From contig NC_084601.1 of NCBI RefSeq assembly GCF_033807715.1, positions 227,001 through 291,000 on the forward strand: DNA of 64,000 bases. The letters run 5' to 3'. The notes below the pieces were generated by a model. It saw nothing but the letters and a program-made list of their open reading frames with translations, did not search any database and had not been told where the DNA came from. A program made the position numbers and the translations under genes. This DNA is from Cololabis saira. Lineage: Eukaryota; Chordata; Actinopteri; Beloniformes; Belonidae. This document shows positions 54,440 through 63,764 of this stretch, in pieces; the stretch's first letter is position 1, and the number at the start of each line of letters is the position of its first letter.

Positions 54440-55612
54440 TAATCCCCTTACTTACATACTTCTGCAAAGTTAGACGCAACCAGTTACAGATGGTTGGCTG
54501 CTTTGTCTACATTCTCTTTCAAGCTTCAGTACCGGGCTGGCAAACAAAATCTTGATGCTGATGGTCTCTCCAGGCGACCACATGAGCTGTATCTGGATGA
54601 AGGCCAGTCTGAGAAAGAGAAGGATCGCATTAGCCGGTTTGCTCAAAAGCACTTAGCTGATGGCTCCCTTGAGAATGTCTCCTTCGATGCCATTTGTCAA
54701 AGTAGCTTGGTCAGAATGCTCAATGACCCCTATGACCTTACCCTTGTGGAGTCTTTGGCAGTTTCTGCTGATGCAATCCCTGACAGTTATGTGGAAGAGG
54801 ATCAACATGGCTTACCTGTTATTCCTTCTCTCTCACATCTCGATCTTAAAGAGAAGCAGAGGTCTGATCCATGCCTTCGGGAAGTCATTTTCCAGCTGGA
54901 AACGGGAGAAAGAGTTTCTCCAACTGTAAGGAACGAGCTTCCTGACCTTCCTCTTCTACTCAGAGAGTTGAATAGATTGGAGTTGCAAAATGACATCCTG
55001 TACCGCCGGAGACAAGAGAACGAGCAAGCGTCATATCAACTTGTTCTACCAGAAGAGCTGCGTGCAACTGTTCTGCAAAGCTTGCATAATGACATGGGTC
55101 ATATGGGCATAGAAAGAACTCTTGATCTTGTCCGTACAAGGTTCTATTGGCCCAGAATGTCCGCAGCTGTAGAGCACAAAATCAAGATGTGTGATCGCTG
55201 CATACGCAGAAAAGCTCTTCCTGAGAAAGCTGCACCCTTGGTGAACATAAGAGCAACACGTCCTCTTGAATTGGTGTGCATGGATTTCCTGAGTCTTGAG
55301 CCTGACACCAGCAATACAAAGGATATCCTTGTACTAACTGACCATTTCACCAAGTTTGCCATTGCTATTCCCACTCCCAATCAAAAAGCTAAAACGGTAG
55401 CAAAATGCTTGTGGGATAACTTCATTGTCTATTACAGCATCCCTGAACGATTGCACACTGACCAAGGACCTGATTTTGAATCAAAACTAATCAAAGAATT
55501 ATGTGAATTTTCAGGCATCCGAAAATGTCACACAACTCCGTACCATCCCCGGGGAAATCCTGTTGAACGGTTTAATCGGACATTGCTCAACATGTTGGGA
55601 ACCCGGTGTTAA
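54440..55612 (+). pseudogene. RNase H end and truncated integrase of the Ty3/gypsy element
   Basis: Begins with the RNase H tail (YRAGKQNLDADGLSRR) and continues into integrase: an HHCC zinc-binding domain (HNDMGHMGIERTLDLVRTRF, then CDRCIRRK) and a DDE core with aspartates in VCMDFLS and HTDQGPDF and the glutamate in NPVERFNRTL. The frame runs into the 3' LTR eight residues after the glutamate, so the C-terminal integrase domain is lost. Confidence 0.9.
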
Positions 55613-56551
55613 AATGTGGTTGTGCCACTGCACTACTACAAAAACTGTGTGGTTACTCTACTACACTCACCAGCTCACTCACTCACTTAATCACTCACAC
55701 CAGGTTCCAATCAGTGATTGCCACTACACCACACCCATAGTTTAAAAGCCATCACTTTGCCACAGACAGTGAGGTGCACATCACTGGCTGTGGCAGGTCT
55801 GTATGCTTTCTCTCTACAAACATTTAATCATTTGAACTAAAAATCCTAACTATCAAATATTCACATTTTAGACTCCATTTTCTCGTAAGGACCCGCTGAT
55901 ATTACTGATGAGCTGATGAGCTATAGAGGATTGGTGAGTTACTCTGTTTTGAAATGTTTTGTTTGTTTTGATTTTGGTTATTTTGATCGTTGTTTTGAAG
56001 ACTCTTTTGATTTGCAAAAACCACTGTTTGATTTGTATGATTTATAGAACGACTGATTTGAAATTATTGTTTTGGAAATATCTTTATTTATTATTAGCCT
56101 TTTTTGTGTTCAGGCCAGGTTTCTTGTCAGACCTGCATGATCGTGGATGACTCAAAACACAATGGCGAGCCAAGCCCAGAGAGCTAAGCCCAGGGAGCTA
56201 AGCTAGCCCGGAGAACATGTGCCAGTGCTTACCTACCAGGACGGTAGGCCCTCAGCTCCATAACCCACACAGCCCCTCCATCACCACTCCAACTATCACG
56301 ATGGCGAGCTAAGCCCAGGGAACTCTGAACTTTGAACTTTGAACTATGACCAGTGACTGATTAAGTCACTTTGGGCTTTTTGATTTTTTTTTCTCAACTG
56401 TTGCTATTTTATTTTGGTTTATTTAATAATAACATTGTTTCAAGCATATTTACATTGTCTGAGGTTCTTTACGTTCAATATAATGCCTTCTCATAAACCA
56501 CCTACTTCTGATAGCAGTCAAACTACTGATTCCCATACCGTATACGTTACA
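55600..56551 (+). repeat. 3' LTR of the Ty3/gypsy element
   Basis: Starts at AACCCGGTGTTAAAATG (TGT missing) and ends GTTACA. Compared with the 5' LTR it has fewer TTTGAAC heptamers and an extra segment of about 37 bp near 56206-56243 (CCCGGAGAACATGTGCCAGT onward). Otherwise nearly identical. Confidence 0.92.
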
Positions 56552-56689
56552 GGTGGGAGTGTAAAGAAGTCCAGCAGAGGTTGAGCGGAGGGTGCGGGAG
56601 GGAGTGTATTCTTGCAATAGGTCACAGAGGTAAGTGGGGGCTAGGTTGTGAAGGGCTTTGTGGGTGAGGAGGAGGAGGTTTTTGTAGAT
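56552..56689 (-). pseudogene. L2-type LINE ORF2 segment between gypsy and hAT insertions
   Basis: Minus frame KNLLLLTHKALHNLAPTYLC followed by DLLQEYTPSRTLRSTSAGLL, the characteristic region just before the LINE C-terminal block at 49390-49558. Confidence 0.85.
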
Positions 56690-57279
56690 CAGGGGTGTCA
56701 AACATACGGCCCGCAGGCCGGAACCGGCCCCCAAGGAGGTTCGATCAGGCCCGCGGATAATTGAAAAATGAAAAAATGCATAAAAGACATGGAATTCAAA
56801 TTTTTAATAAGATGCAATTCATGTATTATCCGCTAGGGGGCGCACTGTTTTGATCAGAGTAGAAGACAACAGCGGTATCAATGCGCCATCTGCTTCTTTA
56901 TAAATCTAATTTAATCTTAAAGTGCATTACTATATTTTTCAATACCAATTCATTGTTAAAGTTTTGTGCCTTTGCAAAATCAGTGGGATCAGTTGCAATG
57001 CATACATTTTGAATGATAAAAGTAAATTGCACATTTGTCTAAGGAAATATGAGGTGTTCCATGAAATGTTTTGTAAAAGGAATGTTCATTGAATTTCAAC
57101 ATTTTCCTAATGTTCTTGCGCTTTTTTACACCAAAACAAAGGAAAGACATGATATTTTGAGTGCGACTTCCATACAAGCTATAATATAGCATGTATGGTA
57201 TAATTTTAATGGTCCGGCCCACCTGACATCTACCGAGGCCGTATGTGGCCCACAATGTGAAAGGAGTTTGACACCCCTG
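56690..57279. mobile_element. hAT-type MITE (590 bp)
   Basis: Terminal inverted repeats CAGGGGTGTCAAAC and GTTTGACACCCCTG, followed inside by ACGGCCCGCAGGCC / GTATGTGGCCCAC. Perfect 8-bp duplication TTGTAGAT at 56682-56689 and 57280-57287, the hAT signature. No transposase. Contains CCGCTAGGGGGCGCACTG at about 56829. Confidence 0.95.
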
Positions 57280-57287
57280 TTGTAGAT

Positions 57288-58987
57288 GATGCGGTATTGG
57301 ACTGGGAGCCAGTGGAGTTGGATAAGAACGGGGATGATGTGGTCAGATGACTTGGTGCGGGTGATGATCCAGGCGGCCGAGTTCTGAATGAGTTGTAGTT
57401 TGTCGGTGAGTTTGGTTGGGAGGCCAGTGAGGAGGGCGTTGCAGTAATCGATACGGGATGTGATGAATGAGCAGGATTTCGGTGCTGGATTGGGACAGTG
57501 CTGGACGGAGTGAGGTGAATGTGAGGTGCAAATGAGAGTGTGCTGTCCAGAATGACGCCGAGGCTCTTGACGTGGGGGGAAAAGGGTACCGGGAAGCCGT
57601 CGATGATGATGGGAAGGGCGGGAGAGGGTTGTGACTTGGTGAGGGTGGATTTGGAGCCGATGAGAAGAGCCTCAGTTTTATTGCCGTTGAGTTTTAGGAA
57701 GTTATTGCTCATCCAGGTATTGATGTCGTGTAGGAAGGTGGTGAGGGAAGTGGGAGGAATGGCAGCGGTGGGTTTGGAGGAGACATATATCTGTGTGTCA
57801 TCGGCGTAGGTGTGAAAATGGACCCCATGGTGACGGAGAATTGAACCTAGGGGTAGGAGGTAGATGGTGAAGAGAAGTGGACCCAATACTGACCCCTGGG
57901 GGACACCCATTGTGACACCCGTGCACCCAGGTTTATGGTTCCGTATTTGGACAAACTGTTGACGGTCAGTGAGGTATGATGAAAACCAGGAGAGGGCAAC
58001 ACCAGAGATCCCAATGCCAGCCAGGCGGTCCAGGAGTATTGGGTGAGAAATGGTGTCGAAAGCTGCGCTGAGGTCCATGAGGATGGTGAGTAGGCCGGAG
58101 TCAGCTGCACGGAGGAGGTCGTTGGTGATTTTAACCAGGGCTGTTTCAGTGCTGTGGGGGCGGAAACCAGATTGGAAGGGTTCGTGGAGGTTATTTGAAT
58201 TGAGGTGGGACTGTAATTGTGCTGCAACCACCCTTTCCAGAGTTTTGGAGATGAAGGGAAGGTTGGAGATGGGCCTGTAATGATTGAGGTTGGATGGGTC
58301 TGCACCGGGTTTTTTTAGGGTGGGTGTGATGGCAGCTAGTTTGAGGATTGGGGGAACAGTTCCAGTGGTGAGGGAAGAGTTAATTATTTCGGTAATCATG
58401 GGGGAAATGGATGGCAGACATGCTTTGACAAGCAGGGTGGGTAGGGGATCAAGCTGACAGGTGGTGGTTTTGGCTTTACGAATGAGTTCTGAGATGGTGT
58501 GTTCTGATACCGGAGTGAAATTGGTGAGACAGCTGGAGAGAGGTTGGTTGGTGGTAGTTATCCAAGGTGGGTCATTTGTGGAAGTGCGTGTTGAGGCCAG
58601 TTGATGGTGAATGATGTTGATTTTGGAGCTGAAGAAGTCCAGGAAGGTGGTGCACTGGTCGGTGGAGATGTCTGGAGGGAGGGTTTTTGGAGGCTGAAGT
58701 AAGTGGTTGACAGTTGAGAAAAGGACTCTATTGTTTCCTGTGGCAGAATTAATGAGGTTGGAGTAATATGATGGTTTGGCAGTATTAAGTGCATTCTTGT
58801 AGTAGTGAAGGTGATCGGAGTACATTTGGTTGTGCACAGTGAGTACGGTCCTTTTGTAGAGTCGCTCCAGTCGACGGCCTGTGGTTTTGAGCTGGTGGAG
58901 GTCAGGGGTGAACCAGGGGGCAGAGTGGGTAAATGAAACTGAGCGGGTTTTCAGTGGAGCCAGGGCAGTGAGGGAGGAGGAGAGACA
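57288..58987 (-). pseudogene. reverse transcriptase region of the L2-type LINE
   Basis: Open from 58987 to about 57530, then shifted. Motifs on the minus strand: HYRPISNLPFISKTLERVVA (RT 1/2), SGFRPHSTETALVKI, LMDLSAAFDTISHPILLDRL (motif A), GVPQGSVLGPLLFTIYLLPL (motif B), HTYADDTQIY (motif C, YADD). The tail after about 57530 continues in other frames ([22 protein letters not shown]). The RT would copy LINE RNA at nicked target DNA. YADDTQIY and the [20 protein letters not shown] block are typical of the L2 group. Confidence 0.9.
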
Positions 58988-58993
58988 GTTATT

Positions 58994-59190
58994 CAATTCA
59001 ATTCAATTTTATTTATATAGCGTCTAATACAACAGAGTTGTCTCTAGACGCTTTACAGAGACCCATACCCAGAACATGACCCCCGAGCAGATATTACATA
59101 AACAATGGCAGGTAAAAAACTCCCCTAGTGGGAGAAAAACCTTAAGCCAAACAGTGGCAAGGAAAAACTCCCCCTTTAGGAGGGAAGAAA
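58994..59190 (-). mobile_element. retroposon with (TTGAA)n tail, copy 3, inserted in the L2-type LINE
   Basis: Inverted match to 4074-4268. Flanked by GTTATT at 58988-58993 and 59225-59230 (target duplication). Between its 5' end and the right duplication lies a 34-bp inverted copy of the neighbouring LINE sequence. Confidence 0.85.
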
Positions 59191-59262
59191 CCTCCTCCCC
59201 TGCTGATCTGGTAAACCACTACAAGTTATTGTAGTGGTTTACCAGATCAGCAGGGGAGGAGG
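59191..59262. repeat. perfect 34-bp inverted repeat with 4-bp spacer
   Basis: 59191-59224 is the exact reverse complement of 59229-59262 (arm CCTCCTCCCCTGCTGATCTG, then 14 more bases; spacer GTTA). The right arm is original LINE coding sequence (minus frame SSSPADLVNHYNN); the left arm is an added inverted copy. Confidence 0.95.
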
Positions 59263-60010
59263 ATGAGGGGGGATTTGGGAAGGAGCTGATAAGGGTAGAG
59301 AGATCTGTGGGGTTGATGTGTTTGATGTTTCTGAAGGAGATGATCCGTTGTTCTTTGACTTTGTGCAGTTGGGTATGGATGTCATAAAGTATAGCTTTGT
59401 CGTCTGAGATGGGGAAGTCCATGATAGTGAGGTTGGCGGGAGTGATGTCCATGCAGCAGATTAAGTCGAGAATGTGACCTTTGTTATGTGTTGAGAGGTT
59501 GACGTGTTGTGTGATACCAAGGCAGTTCAGGAGTGATGTGAAGTCGTTTGCCAGGGTGCAGGATGGGTCGTCAATATGAATGTTGAAATCGCCATGGAGG
59601 ATAACAGTAGGGGACATTGTGCATACAGATGTTAACAGTGATGAGAATTCAGTGAGGAAAACAGCGGAGGGTTTTGGTGGTCTGTAGATGGTAACAATGA
59701 TGATGGGTTTGGGTCCAGAGAGTTTTACAGCTAGGCATTCAAAAGAGGAGTGTTGGGGGACAGTGAGAGCAGTGACTTTTATGTTTTTACGGTAGATGAG
59801 AGCCAGCCCCCCCCCCCCCCCCCCCTCCCAGTGGCGCGGGGTTTACTAAAAAAGGAAAAGCCGGGTGGGGTGGTTGCATTTAACTGGGTGAAATCATTCG
59901 GCTGTTGCCACGTCTCTGTGAGGCAGAAAATGTCCAGAGTTTTGTCGGTGATGAGATCGGAGATGAGAAGGGCCTTATTGGTTAGTGATCTGATATTGAG
60001 AAGACAGAGT
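59219..60010 (-). pseudogene. AP-type endonuclease of the L2-type LINE
   Basis: Minus strand LNIRSLTNKALLISDLITDK and LDIFCLTETW (about 60005-59905; the E of TETW is a catalytic residue), then, after a C run and a frameshift, IIIVTIYRPPKPSA, and from 59617 LHGDFNIHIDD (the GDFN motif) and the HILDLI segment. The last is followed by ISDDKAI, where the SDH motif would be (H replaced by D). Degenerate and frameshifted. Confidence 0.85.
59808..59826. repeat. poly(C) run inside the LINE endonuclease
   Basis: About 19 C, coinciding with a frame change between the two endonuclease halves. Confidence 0.9.
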
Positions 60011-60437
60011 TTGAGACAGGGGAGTGGTGTGCAGCTGCTTTGGGCAGGGGAGAGAGTACACTGTGATTGACAGGATTGATGTGGCGGTCTGTGTGGGGAG
60101 GGGGGCGTGGCTCTGTGGACCAGGCGGATCGGTGTGCAAGCTGAGTTGGAGCAATGTAGGGGGGGCTATTTTTATATTTAATTATTGCTTTGAAAGTGGC
60201 ATGGGAACGGAGGGGTCTGACAGTTACAATGGTATCAATTGGGAGACCGACGGCAAGGGGTGTAATGACAGCAGGGGCCTGTAGGAGGAGCGATTCACAG
60301 ACGGCAAGGGGTGTAATGACAGCAGGGGCCTGTAGGAGGAGCGATTCACAGACGGCAAGGGGTGTAGTGACAGCAGGGGCCTGTAGGGGGAGTGATTCAC
60401 CAAGGGAAGGAGGAGAAGAAGAAGGCACTGGTGGCAC
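59982..60437 (-). pseudogene. 5' ORF region of the L2-type LINE with 17-residue repeats
   Basis: Minus frame with three tandem copies of a 17-codon unit (CESLLLQAPAVITPLAV type; DNA period 51 bp at 60250, 60301 and 60352). A Pro/His-rich linker follows, leading towards the endonuclease. Could be ORF1 or a translated 5' UTR; no nucleic-acid-binding motif is recognised. Confidence 0.5.
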
Positions 60438-60456
60438 GGGGGAGTGGGTGTGGCAT

Positions 60457-62220
60457 GTAAATAGTCATGCATGTGGCTTCGTTGAACTGATGAAGGCGAG
60501 CTGCAGCTTCGGAAGCGAAGTGGATGTGGTAAAGGTAAAAGCCGTTGCCTCCGAAGCGGAGGGCCAGATTGAGGATACTGGATAAGTAGTCGTCCAGTTC
60601 CTGGCGACGTGAAGGAAAGGTGGAGCACATGACGTCTCTGTAAAGAGAGAACGCGTATGCAAACTCGGTCGGTGTGAGCTCTTTGGAACGGGTGGATGAC
60701 TTTCCTCTCGGGTGGAGGCACCCTTCATGGTCTTGAAGATGTCTGTCTGCGGGTGGTTGGTGGAGGGAAGGCATGAGGAGGAGTGCAAGATTAATGTAGT
60801 TACCCTCTATTATTTGTTTGCGCAGGTTGGCCGGAACTGGAGAAGGGCGGGAAGCGAAAGCATTGGGATGACGGACGGCGGGATTAGCTGTGGACAGGGT
60901 GAGATGAGTAGTTGCCTGTGGGGCCGGAACGGGTTGAGGAATGAAACTGGGTGGAAATGCGGTGGGAGGGAGGCCGGGTACCAACATCCCGATGCCGGTG
61001 GCTCCGACCGAGGGAACCTGCTGGAACTGATGGAGCTGGGAGGCAGAGGATCCTGGCAATCTGGTGCCGAGAGCCCCTTCTGCCGCTGGCAGTTGAGGCT
61101 GCTGGAAGGGCATGGCGGGGGGTGCTAGCATCCCGGTGCTAGTAACCCCGGCCGAAGTTAGCTGTTGTAGGTTCTGGATGAGGGCTAGGTGCTGGAGGTG
61201 GGCTGAGGGGGGCGCTGGCATCCCGGTGCCAGAAACCCCGGCCGGATCTAGCTGCTGTAATTGCTGGAGGTGGACAGCGGGGGGCGTTGGCATCCCGGTG
61301 CTAGTAACCCCGGCTGAAGTTAGCTGCTGTAGTTGCTGGAGGTGGGCAGCGGCGGGCGCTGGCATCCCAATGCCAGGGACCTTGAGGAGGGAGGGAGGAG
61401 ACTGCTGGTGTGGGTGGAAATCCGGATGGGAGGTGGAAGGTCCAGGAATGATGAGGCTGTGTGCTCCTGCTGAAGTAGGTGATTGACCTGTATTTCTTGT
61501 TCCGATGGCTATTTTTTTGACCTTGCTTCCGTTTATTGGTTTTTTGCTTTTGAACCGGGGGTTTAGTTGGACTGGCCCTTTAATGGGGGCGTTGACGTCA
61601 CGGCGCGCCATCGGAGTTGGCGTGATGACGTCATCCGGAAGTGAACTGGTGTCCGCGGGGCTGTTGGCATGGCAGGCTGACATGAGATGGTTGAAAAGTT
61701 TAGCTTTGTTATCCGTGTGGTGAAAAGGGATTCTTTTATCCCGGAGTGTTTTCTGGAGGGTGGCGACGGTCCAGTCCGAGATGTTTGCAGAAGGCCGGCC
61801 GTCGGGGTTTCTCGCCGGAGCGTGATGACGCTGGGACCTCCGGCGCGTTGCGCAGCCTGTGTCGTCGGGACGATGGCGCGGAGCTTGAGTTAACCTCGTG
61901 GGAGAAGGAGTTGGGGACCTGCGACAACGGCTATGGGCTGATCCGGATTGTCCGCGTCCTCTTCCCTCCGATGGCGGAGGTGGGCTGGAAAGGCTGCAAG
62001 ACGGTGAGCTGCAGTAATGCCGGATGTTCAGAAGGGATGAACCGGGTGGAATGTGGACGGCTGAAGCGACAGAACTTGGCCGGCTTGCCGGCTTCCTGGG
62101 CGGCTGTCGAGCTCGGGAGAGCGGTGTTTCGGGTACTGAGGAGTTTTCCTCCTCCGAAACTTGCTGGAGATCACCTGAAAACAGGTCGTCGTCTGATGGC
62201 GACAGCGAGACGAGATCCAT
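60457..62220 (-). pseudogene. gag N-terminal part of the DIRS/Ngaro-order element
   Basis: ATG at 62220 (MDLVSLSPSDDDLFSGDLQQ). The frame is also open upstream to an ATG at 62274, but TTCTTACCTTTCAG, a good splice acceptor, lies just before 62220, so the first exon may be elsewhere. An acidic N-terminus and a Ser/Pro/Arg-rich region come first, then a SAP-like helix-loop-helix (about 61780-61680: DWTVATLQKTLRDKRIPFHH), then four Q/P/A/G-rich repeats of about 28 residues (61400-61000). The conserved gag core of this class follows: RKQIIEGNYINLALLLMP, TPTEFAYAFSLYRDV and LDDYLSSILNLALRFGGNGF. It breaks at 60457 where the LINE was inserted. Confidence 0.85.
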
Positions 62221-62392
62221 GTCTGAAAGGTAAGAAGTTTTCGAGATACAAGTGTTTTTTCGGCTCTGGTGCAAAGAACGAGAGCAAAGAGGAACTGAGG
62301 TTTAGGTTAGTATTTGAAGGTATGCCGGAGAGGCGTGGTGCCGGAAGAGGCGTGGTTGAGGCGTGGTTGGGGCATGGTTGAGGCGTGGTCCT
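62221..62392 (-). other. 5' leader of the DIRS/Ngaro-order element
   Basis: Contains about four imperfect copies of AGGCGTGGTTG (62335-62391). The outermost forms the 11-bp inverted match GGCGTGGTCCT to the other end at 28607. On the minus strand a pyrimidine tract with CAG ends directly before the start codon. Confidence 0.4.
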
Positions 62393-63719
62393 GCTCCTGA
62401 AATTCGCTGGTTAAGCTCCAAAAATGTAGTATTTTAGTTGAACATGTACAGCTGCCACTTGCTATAAATGTACAAATGTTTGTACATGTATACTTGTGCT
62501 CCATACCATGTGATGATGATGATGAAACCATGTCACCTGAGAATGAATCTCGTCCCCACCAGAGGTGACTCCAGGTGAGACCAGAGTTTATGTTACACAT
62601 AACTGCTCATTTAGCACCTGGGTTACGCCTCACCTGGCCTCACCTGGTCTCACCTGTGATTGACTGACTGACTGCTTTGACTGGTGCTGAGGAACAGAAC
62701 TCTGAGGAACAGAACTGTGAAGAACAGTGAACTTTATTTTTTGAGTGGGGAACCCACATTCATTATGTTTACATTTTGGCAGGTTGTTTTGTTGTTTTTG
62801 GGATGGTTTTGAGTTGATGTATTTTCTTTATTCCATACTTGAGTAAATAGTGTGGAACAGAATTGAAGCTAATTGTGCACCTGACATAAGCTAACTAAGC
62901 TGAAGTCATTGTTTATATTTTTTTGTTAATTTGAATTCCAATACTTGAAGAAAGTTTATTATTTACGTGGCCATATTTATTTTTCGTTTGAGTAATTTGT
63001 TTTGTGTTTTTTTTTCAATACACGGTACCTAAACTGAAGCCATCTGCCTCTGTGTCTTGATTAATTGTGTATCATTACGTGTTCTCCTCGGCTGAATCTA
63101 GTCTTCTGAGGTTACTAGCCTACCTCTAGCTATTTGTTGCATTTTATTTCAGTAGTTACAGCCAAATATATGCTACAGAGGCCAGGTGAGGCCAGCATTG
63201 TCCACAAAGTTCAGGATCTTGAAGGACTCGTAACTGGAGGGGCAACTCATAACATACTTAAAGAAAACCAACTTTATAAAATGAAATACAGAAAAAAAAA
63301 AGATTCTGTGTCCCATGGCTTATTTTTGCAAACCTAAAGATGCAGCATTTCAGGAAGAAAGTTGTGTTGAAAGAACAAAACCTAAATGTTTCAAGAAAGT
63401 AATGCTCTGCTTTATCAAGAAAAATAAGTAATTGTGAGTTAAAAACAACGGAAAGACTCTGATACGTTCTTGTGTTTGTAATAAAACGGTTTTTATCTAC
63501 ATGTATTATTTTTTCACACACTGTCACACTTGAAGACCATGTTTTATTTCAAGCAGCTGTGCAGAGACCACAGAGCCGTAATAATGATGGTTAAACTGTG
63601 TACGTTGCCGTGGAAACGCATTTCTAGTACTGAGGAGGAGGAAACAATAGAAGTGGAAAAGATTTAAGATGTGGTCGCTAGTGGCTTGTTTTAAGCTGAG
63701 TGTGTGGGAAACACACACA

Positions 63720-63764
<45 letters not shown>

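Larger units (their letters stand above)
49559..56551 (+). mobile_element. Ty3/gypsy LTR retrotransposon with PNMA-like gag, 3'-truncated
   Basis: 5' LTR 49559-50525 (TGTAAC...GTTACA), 3' LTR 55600-56551 missing its first three bases; GGTG flanks both sides (49555-49558 and 56552-56555) as a target duplication. The internal part carries gag, zinc knuckle, protease, RT, RNase H and integrase in that order, which is the Ty3/gypsy order. The integrase stops in mid-domain and is fused directly to the 3' LTR, so a deletion removed the rest together with the polypurine tract. Several frameshifts make it defective. It lies inside the L2-type LINE C-terminal region. Confidence 0.92.
49320..60456 (-). 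mobile_element. L2-type (CR1/L2 clade) LINE, near full length, carrying three insertions
   Basis: Minus strand, 5' end at the DIRS gag junction (60456), 3' end near 49320 beside an (AAT)n tail that abuts the other gag junction at 32073. Removing the gypsy element, the hAT MITE and the short retroposon leaves about 3.3 kb, close to full length for L2/Maui-type LINEs. In order: repeat-containing 5' ORF region (60437-59982), AP-type endonuclease (about 60010-59220), reverse transcriptase (58987-57400) and C-terminal domain (57400-57288, 56689-56552, 49558-49390). Several frameshifts, so inactive. Confidence 0.85.
28607..62392 (-). mobile_element. DIRS/Ngaro-order tyrosine-recombinase retrotransposon, split by a 28.4-kb nested insert
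   Basis: Minus-strand order: gag N-terminus (62220-60457), gag C-terminus with zinc knuckles (32072-31368, itself interrupted), RT and RNase H (to 29773), tyrosine recombinase (to 28804). The gag reading frame that stops being gag at 60457 resumes in the same frame at 32072, with only the GTA trinucleotide shared at both edges. The two halves therefore belong to one copy. Removing the insert and a LINE fragment leaves about 5.1 kb, the usual size for this class. No methyltransferase fits between RNase H and recombinase, which favours Ngaro over DIRS. The ends are tentative: an 11-bp inverted match (AGGACCACGCC at 28607, GGCGTGGTCCT ending at 62392). This copy is dead: a nonsense codon in RT, a frameshift in the recombinase, and the insertions. 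Confidence 0.85.

Noticed and set aside
49559..56551. Endogenous retrovirus with env
   Set aside because: Gene order, gag type and absence of any envelope-like ORF fit a Ty3/gypsy retrotransposon; the region after integrase is deleted.
63134..63337. 67-codon ORF preceded by a TTTATTTCAG acceptor-like sequence
   Set aside because: A single short frame with no recognised similarity and no downstream donor.
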